From assembly GCF_009749385.1 (NCBI RefSeq), contig NZ_WBIN01000016.1, positions 48,063 through 112,062 of the forward strand: a stretch of DNA of 64,000 bases, written 5' to 3'. Shown here piece after piece: positions 34,304 to 42,344 of the stretch (the stretch's first letter is position 1; every line of letters begins with the position of its first letter). This DNA comes from Agromyces allii (GTDB lineage: Bacteria > Actinomycetota > Actinomycetes > Actinomycetales > Microbacteriaceae). The notes beneath the pieces were generated by a model. The model was not told the DNA's origin, searched no databases, and saw only the letters and a list, made by a program, of their open reading frames with translations. Both the position numbers and the translations under genes were made by a program.

Positions 34304-34978
34304 ATGACCGACCAACTCACCGGCGTCGATGGCCGCACCATCCTGATCGCGGGGGCCACGAGCGCCTCCGGCCGGGTGCTCGCGCGGGCCCTGCTCGACG
34401 CGGGCGCACGGGTGATCGCGGTCGGCAGCGACCAGGCGCGCATCGACGCCCTCGAAACCGAGATCCCCGGCGTCGTCGGCGAGCGCGCCGACCTCACCGA
34501 CGGCGACGACGTGCTCGAGCTCGCGATGCGCGTGCACGCGGGCGTCGGCGACGTCGACGGCGTGATCCACCTCGTCGGCGGATGGCGCGGCGGCGGCGGC
34601 ATCCCGGGCCAGACCGAAGAGGACTACCGCGTGCTCGAGCGCTCCTTCACGGCGCTCCGCTACGTGAGCCGCGCCTTCTGGGAGGACCTCCTCGCGTCGA
34701 CCGCGGGCCGCATCGCGATGGTCTCGTCGACGACGGTCGCGGCGCCGACCGCGGGCGGCGCCAACTACACGGCCGTCAAGGCGGCGAGCGAGTCCTGGAT
34801 GCGATCGCTCGCGCAGGGCATCTCGAAGGCGGAGGCTCCGGCCGCGGCCGTGACCTTCCGCGTGCAGTCGCTCGCGGGGCTCGAGGGGCGGCTCGCGACC
34901 TCCGTCATCGAGCTCTGGAACACGGATGCCGCGGCCGCGCGCGAACTCAACGGAGCCGTGGTCGAGCTCGCCGAGTAG
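34304..34978 (+). CDS. SDR family oxidoreductase
   Basis: 224 residues. ILIAGATSASGRVLARALLD is the dinucleotide loop (GATSASG, variant of TGxxxGxG), DGVIHLVGG replaces the usual NNAG strand, and MVSSTTVAAPTAGGANYTAVKAA-type sequence supplies Ser, Tyr and Lys (YTAVK). Shorter than classical SDRs (about 250). NAD(P)-linked reaction on an unknown substrate. Probably works with the DUF6421 protein upstream. Confidence 0.85.
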   Translation: MTDQLTGVDGRTILIAGATSASGRVLARALLDAGARVIAVGSDQARIDALETEIPGVVGERADLTDGDDVLELAMRVHAGVGDVDGVIHLVGGWRGGGGIPGQTEEDYRVLERSFTALRYVSRAFWEDLLASTAGRIAMVSSTTVAAPTAGGANYTAVKAASESWMRSLAQGISKAEAPAAAVTFRVQSLAGLEGRLATSVIELWNTDAAAARELNGAVVELAE

Positions 34979-35029
34979 GCGAGCCCGCTCGCGACACCCG
35001 CCACTCGGCCGCACCCGAACGGCGGGCGG

Positions 35030-35713
35030 CTAGCTCGCGCCGGCCTGGCCGGTCCGGCCGGTCTGGCCGGGAGCCCGATCGTGCGGCTGATCGCGCGGCG
35101 CATCGAGCAACGGGTCGAGCAGCTCCGCGAGCGCGACCTCGACCTCGGCGGGCGCGAGCCCCCCATCGGCGCGGAGGATGCGCCACGTCGTGGCATCGCA
35201 GACGGCGACCACCTGCGCCAGGCGGCGCGCTCGCAGGGACCCCTCGACCGGAAGCCGGTCGGCGAAGACCCGACGGCACCAGTCGACGTGGTAGACCCGG
35301 CCGCGGACCGCAAGCTCGGGGAGCCCAGGCACGAGCGAGGCCTCGGCGTACATCTTGAGGATCAGCGCCCCGTACCGCTCGTAGTGCCGCACGAGTTCCG
35401 CCAGCACGACGTCCGGCTGGGGGCTCGCGACGAGCTCGCGAGCTTCGACGATGCGCCCGAGCTCGCGCTCGACGACCGCGACCATGAGCCCGGACTTTCC
35501 ACCGAACCGGCGGATGACGGTCTGCACGGTGACCTGCGCGTCGGCCGCCACGTCGTCGAGGCGGATGTGCTCGTACGGCGAGTCGGCGAAGCGGGCGAGC
35601 ATCGCGTCGAGGATGCGCTCGCCGGTCCGCCCCGCGGACTCGGCGCGAGCCGACATCCGGTACGCGCGCGTCGGCTCGCCCGATGCGCTCGGAGATGCCG
35701 CTCGACTTTTCAT
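35030..35713 (-). CDS. TetR-family regulator
   Basis: 227 residues. HTH at about 28-75: ERILDAMLARFADSPYEHIR, LDDVAADAQVTVQTVIRRFG, GKSGLMVAVVERE. Variable ligand domain behind it, then a charged disordered tail. Only 24 bp separate its ATG from that of the divergent hydrolase gene, so one AT-rich operator/promoter patch must serve both and overlap the starts. Confidence 0.88.
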   Translation of the reverse strand: MKSRAASPSASGEPTRAYRMSARAESAGRTGERILDAMLARFADSPYEHIRLDDVAADAQVTVQTVIRRFGGKSGLMVAVVERELGRIVEARELVASPQPDVVLAELVRHYERYGALILKMYAEASLVPGLPELAVRGRVYHVDWCRRVFADRLPVEGSLRARRLAQVVAVCDATTWRILRADGGLAPAEVEVALAELLDPLLDAPRDQPHDRAPGQTGRTGQAGAS

Positions 35714-35737
35714 GTGCCTCAGGTTAACATCATATTC

Positions 35738-36598
35738 ATGTCAGTCTCACTTACATCAAATGAGGAACTCCTCGTCGCCCCGACTCGCCTGGGCGACCTC
35801 TCCGTGCGGGCGGTCGGGCCCGCCGACGGCCGCCCCACCGTGCTCTGGTCGTCGATGTTCGTCGACAGCCACACCTGGGATCGCATGCTGCCGATCCTGC
35901 TCCGCGAGGCCCCCGACCGCCGGTACCTGCTGATCGACCCGCCCGGACTCGGGCGCAGCGAGCCGCTGCACCGTCGGAGCACGATCGTCGAGGCGGCCTC
36001 CGCCGCACGCGACGCGCTCCACTCGCTCGCCGTCCCGGAGCCCGTCGATTGGGTGGGCAACGCCTTCGGCGGTCACGTCGGCTACGAACTCGCAGCGCAG
36101 CCGCGCGTGCTTCGATCGTTCGTCGCGATCAGCGCCCCGGTCGAGCCGATCGCACCCGCGCTTCGCCGACGGATCCAGGTGCTGAAGCCGCTGCTGCGGG
36201 CCTTCGGCGCCGTCGGCCCGGTGCGCTCGGCCGTGATCGAGGCGATGCTGACGGATGCCTCGGCCGCCGACCCGGCGATCCGCGGCGTCGTGATCGAGAG
36301 CCTCACGAGACCGCCCCGGGCCAGCATGGCCCTGGCCCTCCGCTCGTTCATCCTCGACCGGGTCGACGTGACGTCGATCCTGCCCCGCATCGGCACGCCG
36401 AGCCTCTACCTCGCGAGCGACGATCGCGGCGACTGGTCCCCCGACGACGCAGAACGCGCCGCCTCGCTCACCCCGAGGGCGCGGGCGCACACGATCTCCG
36501 GCGCCCGCACGCTGGTGCCGCTCGAGCAGCCCGAGGCGGTCGCTCGCGAGCTGCTCGAATTCTGGAGCGGGCTCGCAGCGGACGACGGCCGTCCCTAG
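35738..36598 (+). CDS. alpha/beta hydrolase-fold protein lacking the nucleophile Ser
   Basis: 286 residues from ATG 35738. Alpha/beta hydrolase elements: VLWSSMFVDSHTWDRMLP, LLIDPPGLGRSEPL, elbow VGNAFGGHVGYELA, and a late GTPSLYLASDDRGDWSP acid region. The elbow has Ala where Ser (G-x-S-x-G) or Asp (haloalkane dehalogenases) is expected, and the last segment (ISGARTLVPLEQPEAVAREL) has no catalytic His in the usual HxPxxE context. It may be a binding protein rather than an enzyme. Divergent from TetR; convergent with a lipoprotein gene (4 bp overlap). Confidence 0.85.
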   Translation: MSVSLTSNEELLVAPTRLGDLSVRAVGPADGRPTVLWSSMFVDSHTWDRMLPILLREAPDRRYLLIDPPGLGRSEPLHRRSTIVEAASAARDALHSLAVPEPVDWVGNAFGGHVGYELAAQPRVLRSFVAISAPVEPIAPALRRRIQVLKPLLRAFGAVGPVRSAVIEAMLTDASAADPAIRGVVIESLTRPPRASMALALRSFILDRVDVTSILPRIGTPSLYLASDDRGDWSPDDAERAASLTPRARAHTISGARTLVPLEQPEAVARELLEFWSGLAADDGRP

Positions 36599-37167
36599 TT
36601 CGTCGAGCCCGTGAGCTCGGCGGCCAGGCCCCAGCAGCCCGCGTCCTGCCAGCGGTAGTCGGCGCCGGTTCCGGCCGCTCCGTCGAGGGCGAGCTCCCAC
36701 GCGGCGCGCTCCTCCTCGGTGAGGTCGACGGGCATCGCGGCGAAGGCGCCCGACGGGTTCGACCACCACTCCCAGTACAGGTACTCCTGGCCGGCCTCGG
36801 CCATGCAGTCCCGCACGATCTGCTGGTGCGCGAGCCAGTCCCGCTGCTCCTCGGCGGTCGGCATCCAGTCGTCGGCCGGCTCCTCGGCCGGCTGCTCGAC
36901 GGGCTGTTCGACCGGTTGCCCGACCGCAGGCTCCTGCGGAATCGGCTCGACCTCGACCGTGTCGGCCGGCGCGGACCCGGCCGAGTCCGTCGCGGGGCCC
37001 GGAGTCTCGACCGCCCGGGCCGGGCCGGCCGAGGGCGACGGCGTCGACGTGTGCGCGACGGCCTCGGGCGCCTCCGCGGAGCCCGCCACGTCTGCCGCGC
37101 CCGCGGCGCATCCGCTCAGCAGCACGACGGCCAGCAGCCCGATCGCGAGTCCGCTCGTGCGCATCAT
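36595..37167 (-). CDS. lipoprotein with one Cys/Trp-rich domain (unrecognised)
   Basis: 190 residues from ATG 37167 (ATG 37164 equally good). Signal peptide with lipobox LLSGC, a Pro/Glu-rich linker with QPVEQP repeats (about 75-98), then a domain at about 104-179: WLAHQQIVRDCMAEAGQEYL, YWEWW, DLTEEERAAWELALDG and YRWQDAGCWG. Two Cys (CM... and ...GCW) could form a disulfide. The same domain occurs twice in the next gene. I know no named family for it. Confidence 0.75.
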   Translation of the reverse strand: MMRTSGLAIGLLAVVLLSGCAAGAADVAGSAEAPEAVAHTSTPSPSAGPARAVETPGPATDSAGSAPADTVEVEPIPQEPAVGQPVEQPVEQPAEEPADDWMPTAEEQRDWLAHQQIVRDCMAEAGQEYLYWEWWSNPSGAFAAMPVDLTEEERAAWELALDGAAGTGADYRWQDAGCWGLAAELTGSTN

Positions 37168-37294
37168 GACGCCTCCCCCTCCGTGCCGGGAGGGCGGCGC
37201 GGTCGACTCAGGCTAGTGACGTTCACCCCGCCTCGGAAGAGGGACAGCCCTGATGCGGCCCGACCGCGACGGTCGCGATCGATCGGATCGGACC

Positions 37295-38356
37295 TCAGTC
37301 GAACGTGCGATAGCCGCTCGAACCGAGCCCGGTGGCCCAGCACCCGCCCCCGGCGTTCGTGTCGCTCGTGTCGCCGAACGCCGCGAGGTTCCACTCGGCG
37401 TTCGCCGAGTCGCTCAGCCCGGTCGGGCGCGCCGGCGAGCCGTCGGTCGAGTCGTAGGCGGGGTTCCAGTACTCCCAGTAGCGGTACTCGAGACCGAGCT
37501 CGGCCATGCACGAACGCACGGCGGCCTGGAACCCGAGCCAGTTCTCGCGCTCGGTCGGCACCTCGGGCCCCGGCGGTGCCGGGACGGGCGCGCTCAGCGG
37601 CGTGCCGGCCGCCTCGGCGGCCTCTGCGGCGGTCATGGCCTGCGCGCGGCATCCGTCGTCTGCGGTCGACGACCCTCGAAGCGCATTCGACCAGGCGAGC
37701 GCCTCGTCGGCCGTGAGGTCGGCCGGCTGCGGGCTGCCGCCGAGCCACCACTGCCAGTCGAGGTACTCGAAGCCCGCGTCGGCCATGCACGTGCGCACGA
37801 CGGCTTCGCGACCGAGCCAGGCCGACTTCTCGTCGTCGCTCACGAACGCGGGGTCGCCGGGCACGAGGTACGGGTTGTAATCGGGCGACATGGGATCGCT
37901 CGGGTCGAGGGGGGCGTCGGGCGGGCCCGGCGCATCGTCGTCGGGGTTCGGCGTCGGCTCTGGTGCGGCGTCGGGAGTCGGCGCGGGCACGGGCGCGGGC
38001 GCGGGCGTCTGCACCGGCGCCCGGCCGGGATCCTCGCCGCCCTCGCCGCTCGCACCGCCGCCGATCTGCCGCACACCGGAGGCGTCGGTGCCGATGTCCC
38101 CCTCCGAGGCGCGGTCGGGGCCGAGCACCTTCGCGAGGAGCACGGCAGGTGACGCGTCGTCGCCTCCGGCCGCGTGCACGCCGGCCGTCGCACCCAGTGC
38201 GCACAGCGCCAGCACACCCGCCGCGCCGAAGCCGATCGTGCGGGCGCTGAGGCCACGGGCCGAGTTCGTGCGGGCTCCCTGCCGCCCCGCACCTCTCGGG
38301 GTGCGGGTCGTCGGCGCCTGTCGGCGGCGGGAGATTCCACGACGCAGTGACATCAC
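37295..38356 (-). CDS. membrane-anchored protein with two Cys/Trp-rich domains
   Basis: 353 residues from ATG 38356. Basic cytosolic N-terminus, one membrane helix at about 42-62, a long Pro/Ala/Asp-rich extracellular stalk (about 64-165), then two copies of the domain seen in the neighbouring lipoprotein: 173-236 (WLGREAVVRTCMADAGFEYL) and 267-340 (WLGFQAAVRSCMAELGLEYR...GGGCW). Consensus W-L-x5-V-R-x-C-M-A-x2-G-x-E-Y-x2-W. Presumably a surface protein; function unknown. Same strand as the single-domain gene, 127 bp upstream. Confidence 0.75.
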   Translation of the reverse strand: MMSLRRGISRRRQAPTTRTPRGAGRQGARTNSARGLSARTIGFGAAGVLALCALGATAGVHAAGGDDASPAVLLAKVLGPDRASEGDIGTDASGVRQIGGGASGEGGEDPGRAPVQTPAPAPVPAPTPDAAPEPTPNPDDDAPGPPDAPLDPSDPMSPDYNPYLVPGDPAFVSDDEKSAWLGREAVVRTCMADAGFEYLDWQWWLGGSPQPADLTADEALAWSNALRGSSTADDGCRAQAMTAAEAAEAAGTPLSAPVPAPPGPEVPTERENWLGFQAAVRSCMAELGLEYRYWEYWNPAYDSTDGSPARPTGLSDSANAEWNLAAFGDTSDTNAGGGCWATGLGSSGYRTFD

Positions 38357-38459
38357 TCAAGGGTATCAACACCCCCCATTCGGGGTACAACCTCTCTCAG
38401 GGCATGCTCAGGGCATGTCTCTCCCGCGCGGATCCGCCCCAGGGCGCTACGCTCGCGGC

Positions 38460-38843
38460 ATGGTGCGCACCCTGGTGAATCTGGCGATCTTCCTCGCGAC
38501 GGCAGCGATCGCGCTGCTCCTCGCCTCCCTGCTCATTCCGGGCTTCCACGTGCATCCCGGCGGTTTCGTCGTCGCGATCATCGTGTTCGCCATCGCGCAG
38601 GTGTTCGTCGAATGGCTCGTGCAGAGCCTCTTCCACAAGTCCGCGCCCACCGTCGCGGGCATCGCCGGCCTGCTCTCGACCTTCCTCGCCCTGCTCATCA
38701 CCTCGCTCTTCAGCGGCGTGAGCTTCGACGGCATCGGCGCCTGGATCCTCGCGACCGTCGTCGTCTGGGTCGTCACGGCGGTCCTCGGTTGGGTCGCCGC
38801 GAAGTTCATCACGCCGCGCTTCGACCGCCCCGCCAAGCGCTGA
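38460..38843 (+). CDS. phage-holin-like (Phage_holin_4_2 type) membrane protein
   Basis: 127 residues from ATG 38460. Four hydrophobic segments, LIPGFHVHPGGFVVAIIVFA and the end VLGWVAAKFITPRF, resemble the chromosomal holin-IV superfamily (YvlD-like) proteins found in many bacteria. No lysis genes are nearby, so this is not evidence for a prophage. Function unknown, perhaps envelope stress. Confidence 0.78.
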   Translation: MVRTLVNLAIFLATAAIALLLASLLIPGFHVHPGGFVVAIIVFAIAQVFVEWLVQSLFHKSAPTVAGIAGLLSTFLALLITSLFSGVSFDGIGAWILATVVVWVVTAVLGWVAAKFITPRFDRPAKR

Positions 38844-38935
38844 CCACCCCGCCGAGCGCTGACCACCGGCACCGGTCGCTGATCGCGCCGACTGCTGGTC
38901 GCGCCGGTCCCTGATCGCCGAGCGGATGCCGCCGC

Positions 38936-40297
38936 TCAAGTTCCAGGCGAGGCGCCCGGCCCGTCGGGCGCGGCGTCCGTCGCGGCGTCCGTCGCCGCGG
39001 GCTCCCCCGGCTCCGCCGCCTCGCCGGTGACCGTCGCGACATCCGCCGCCTCGCCGCTGCGCCGGCTGAGCCAGACGAACGGCACCGCGATCGCCTGCAC
39101 GAGCCCGCTCAGGGCGAGCGAGAACGGGTAGCCCCAGACATCCGCCGACCGCCCGAGCACGGGCTGGATCGCCGCAGCGCCCGTGCTGCCGATGAGCGAG
39201 TCGAACGAGAGCACCGTGGCCCGCTGGCTCGACGGGATCATGTCGTTCAGGTACGCCTGGCGCACCGGGCCGGCCGCGGCGTCGATGAGCGCCCACAGCA
39301 CGAGCAGCGCGAGGGCGACCCAGAAGCTGCGGTTCACGCCGAGCACGACGAGGATGCCCGCGCTCACCCCGACCGCGAGCATCACCGACGTCGTCCGCTT
39401 GCGGAACCGACGGCGCAGCCACGGCGCCACCAGCCCGCCGATGATCTGCGAGCCGGCGACGATGCCCGCCGCGAGCCCCGCGATCGAGTACGCGCCCTCG
39501 TCGCCCCAGAGCTCGAGCAGGTACGGCTGCAACGCGTAGAAGACGTAGAAGCCGACGCCCGTGGTGAACGCCGACGCGAGCATCATGTAGCGCACGCCCG
39601 GCCTGCCGAGCCCGTACTTCACGGATGCCACGAGCACGTGCTTCGTCGCCGTGATCGGGTGTCCCCGATCCACCGGGGTGAACCCCAGGTCGCGCATCAG
39701 CAGCGCCGCGACCGCGAACATGAGCACCAGCACGCCCGCGCGCATGAGGAACGGCACCCCGAGATCCGTCGCCTGCGCGACGACGCCGCCGAGCGTCGAG
39801 CCGCCGAGCATGGCGACGCCCGCCACCGAGACCCCGCGCCCGAACACCTGCTCGAGGCTGCCCGTGTAGCCCGTCGCGGTGAGCGCATCGACGAGCCACG
39901 CCTCGACGGCACCCGAGAAGAACGTGAACCCGAGCCCGAGCAGCACCGACACGAGCGCCCAGGCCCAGAACGGCGAGTGCCACACCCACAGCAGGTAGTA
40001 CAGCACCGTCGTCACGGCCAGCGTCACCGTGCCCAGCAGGTAGGACACCCGGCGGCCGAGCGTGTCGGCGACCACGCCCGTCGGCACCTCGAACACGACC
40101 ATGCCGATCGAGAAGAACGAGTTCGCGGCGAACGCCTCGAGGTTCGTCAGCCCCGCGTCGAGCAGGAACAGCGTGTTGATGCCCCAGATGAAGGAGGCCG
40201 CGAGCGTGTTGCCGATGAGCAGCGTGAAGTAGACGGCCTGCACGCGGCCCGGCGTGGAGGTCGGCGCCGACGGCGTCGCTGCCGTCGGCGAGCTCAT
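38936..40297 (-). CDS. MFS transporter
   Basis: 453 residues, about 12 membrane helices. TGVVADTLGRRVSYLLGTV is motif A; FFSIGMVVFEVPTG fits the helix-2 pattern of MFS proteins related to drug/metabolite exporters. The C-terminal 50 residues are Ala/Asp-rich and disordered. Substrate unknown. Divergent from the PIG-L deacetylase gene; the 189 bp between them show no clear operator. Confidence 0.85.
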   Translation of the reverse strand: MSSPTAATPSAPTSTPGRVQAVYFTLLIGNTLAASFIWGINTLFLLDAGLTNLEAFAANSFFSIGMVVFEVPTGVVADTLGRRVSYLLGTVTLAVTTVLYYLLWVWHSPFWAWALVSVLLGLGFTFFSGAVEAWLVDALTATGYTGSLEQVFGRGVSVAGVAMLGGSTLGGVVAQATDLGVPFLMRAGVLVLMFAVAALLMRDLGFTPVDRGHPITATKHVLVASVKYGLGRPGVRYMMLASAFTTGVGFYVFYALQPYLLELWGDEGAYSIAGLAAGIVAGSQIIGGLVAPWLRRRFRKRTTSVMLAVGVSAGILVVLGVNRSFWVALALLVLWALIDAAAGPVRQAYLNDMIPSSQRATVLSFDSLIGSTGAAAIQPVLGRSADVWGYPFSLALSGLVQAIAVPFVWLSRRSGEAADVATVTGEAAEPGEPAATDAATDAAPDGPGASPGT

Positions 40298-40486
40298 GGC
40301 GCGATCCGGCTCACCCGCCCATCCTCCGCCTGCGAGGCGCGCGCCGCCACCCGTCGCCGGTCACTCGAAACCGAGCACGGTTCGGTCACCCGAATGCCGC
40401 GGGGTAGCATGCTGCAACCCCCACGCCCGTGGCATCCGGCGTACCCACGCCGCCGCGCGGCATCCGCTCGACCCGAAAGCACCCCC

Positions 40487-41332
40487 ATGCGCAAGCGCAC
40501 CGTCGCGCTCATCATCGTCTCGGCCGTCGTCCTCGCCCTCGCCGGCGGGGTCTACTGGGCCGGACGCGACCTCTTCCACGAGCCCTCCGCGAAGGGCGTC
40601 GAGTCCGTCGTCGGCGAGGTCGGCGGCACCCGCGTGCTCGGCGTCTTCGCCCACCCCGACGACGAGCAGACCGTGAACGGCCTGTTCTACCGGGCCAAGC
40701 ACCGCGACGGCGCGTACACCGCCATGATCACGGCGACGCGCGGCGAGGCCGGCGAGCAGGGGCCCGTGGTCGGGCGACAGGAGGACCTCGGCGACATCCG
40801 CAAGGCCGAGGCCCTGAAGAACAGCTTCAACCTCGGCGTCGACGAGCACGAGGTCTGGGACTACCCCGACGGGGGCGTTCCCGAGGTCGACGAGGACGAG
40901 CTGGTCGACCGCGTCGCCGACACGATGCGCCGCGTGAAGCCCGACGTCGTCGTCACGTTCTGGCCCGCGAGCGGCGCCACCGGCCACAAGGACCACATGC
41001 AGATGGGACACGTGACCGAGCTCGCGATCGCCCAGCTCGAGGAGGCCGGCGGCTCGTACACCGGCCCCGACCAGATCGTCTACACGATCAGCCCGACCAA
41101 GGCGCTCGTCGCGTTCGGCGGCAAGGTCGGCGCCTTCGTCGTCGCCAACCAGCCCGAGCCGAACTACGCCATGCCGGCCGAGGTCGGCACGAAGTTCGAG
41201 GGCTGGCAGATCCACGCCTCGCAGCGCGACTTCATGCCCGAGTCGTACATCCTGCCCACGTGGGCGATCTACTCCCTCTGGGACCACGAGTTCTACCGCA
41301 CGCGCGACCTCGCGGCCGACCCGCTGGGCTGA
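40487..41332 (+). CDS. PIG-L family (LmbE-like) deacetylase
   Basis: 281 residues from ATG 40487. One N-terminal membrane helix (about 5-25). Metal-binding AHPDDEQTVNG, the catalytic-region ATRGEAGEQG, DLGDIRKAEALKN, WDYPDGGVPE and the second His pair in GHKDHMQMGHV. Zn-dependent hydrolysis of N-acetyl groups on sugars, as in MshB/LmbE relatives, but anchored on the outer face of the membrane, so a cell-wall or extracellular substrate is likely. Confidence 0.9.
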   Translation: MRKRTVALIIVSAVVLALAGGVYWAGRDLFHEPSAKGVESVVGEVGGTRVLGVFAHPDDEQTVNGLFYRAKHRDGAYTAMITATRGEAGEQGPVVGRQEDLGDIRKAEALKNSFNLGVDEHEVWDYPDGGVPEVDEDELVDRVADTMRRVKPDVVVTFWPASGATGHKDHMQMGHVTELAIAQLEEAGGSYTGPDQIVYTISPTKALVAFGGKVGAFVVANQPEPNYAMPAEVGTKFEGWQIHASQRDFMPESYILPTWAIYSLWDHEFYRTRDLAADPLG

Positions 41333-41336
41333 GCCG

Positions 41337-41376
41337 CCCGGCTGGGCAGCCCGGCTGGGCCGCCCGGCTGGGCGGT
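41337..41376. repeat. 14 bp tandem repeat between hydrolytic genes
   Basis: CCCGGCTGGGC followed by AGC, CGC or GGT occurs three times in a row just after the deacetylase stop. The remaining spacer to the next start at 41488 shows no other structure that I can support. Confidence 0.6.
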
Positions 41377-41487
41377 CGAGGCCCGGGCGTGCCCATGTGT
41401 CGTCCGGGCTTGCTCGCAGGTCACCGCAGAACCAGACTGATCCACACGCCGGATGCCCCGGCGGAACGTTCGAGGAACGAGACGACG

Positions 41488-42303
41488 ATGCCGACGATCA
41501 CGAGCTCCGACGGCATCCGCCTGAACTACGTCGAATCGGGCGACCCCGAAGGCCGGCCCGTGGTGCTCATCGCCGGATTCAAGGCCGCCGCGACGAGCTG
41601 GCACTACCAGGTGAAGGCGCTCGAGCGGGCGGGGTACCGGGTCATCGCGTTCGACCGCCGCGGCCACGGACTCTCGCAGGCGGGCAGCGCCGAAGCCGGC
41701 CACACCATGGAACGGCACGGCGCCGACATCGGGGAGCTCGTCGACGGGCTCGAACTCGTCGAGGCGACGCTCGTCGGGCAGTCGCTCGGCGGCAACGCGA
41801 TCTGGGCGCTGCTCGGCTCGACCGGCTCGCGCCGCGTCCGCGACGTCGTGATCGTCGACCAGACGCCCAAGATGCTGAACTCCGACGACTGGCCGCACGG
41901 CTTCTACGACTACGACGAGGCGAACGCCGACACCCTGTTCGCGACCGGCATCCCCGATCCGGGCCGGTTCCCGCTGAAGACGAAGGGCCTCGTGCGCATC
42001 GCCCGCGTGCTGCGCGCGATGGAGCTCCCGAAGGGCGGCAAGCCGACGTTCAGCGAGGCCGAGCTCGCGCTGCTGAACGACCACGCGAGACGCGACTGGC
42101 GGCCCGCGATCGCCGCAGCCACGGTGCCCGCGTTCTTCGTCGCCGGCGCCGAGAGCGAGTTCTGGCCCTCGGCGCACGCCGCGGCATCCGCAGATCTGAA
42201 CCCGCTCGCGAGTTCGACCGTGATCGAGCACGACGGGCACGCGGCGAACATCGAGCAGCCCGCGCGCTTCAACGACGAACTGCTGGCCTTCCTCGCGCGC
42301 TGA
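41488..42303 (+). CDS. alpha/beta fold hydrolase
   Basis: 271 residues from ATG 41488. Complete triad context: VLIAGFKAAATSWHYQ (oxyanion), FDRRGHGLSQ, nucleophile Ser in VGQSLGGNAIW, acid in FFVAGAESEFWP and His in IEHDGHAANIEQP. Fits a bacterial esterase/lactonase/peroxidase-like hydrolase; substrate unknown. Follows the deacetylase by 155 bp. Confidence 0.88.
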   Translation: MPTITSSDGIRLNYVESGDPEGRPVVLIAGFKAAATSWHYQVKALERAGYRVIAFDRRGHGLSQAGSAEAGHTMERHGADIGELVDGLELVEATLVGQSLGGNAIWALLGSTGSRRVRDVVIVDQTPKMLNSDDWPHGFYDYDEANADTLFATGIPDPGRFPLKTKGLVRIARVLRAMELPKGGKPTFSEAELALLNDHARRDWRPAIAAATVPAFFVAGAESEFWPSAHAAASADLNPLASSTVIEHDGHAANIEQPARFNDELLAFLAR

Positions 42304-42344
42304 CCCGCACACGCCTCGGCGCACGGCTCAGCCCGACGGGCGGC

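Noticed and set aside
38460..38843. Prophage remnant suggested by a holin-like protein
   Set aside because: No endolysin, structural, integrase or attachment sequences nearby; this holin-IV type is common on bacterial chromosomes.
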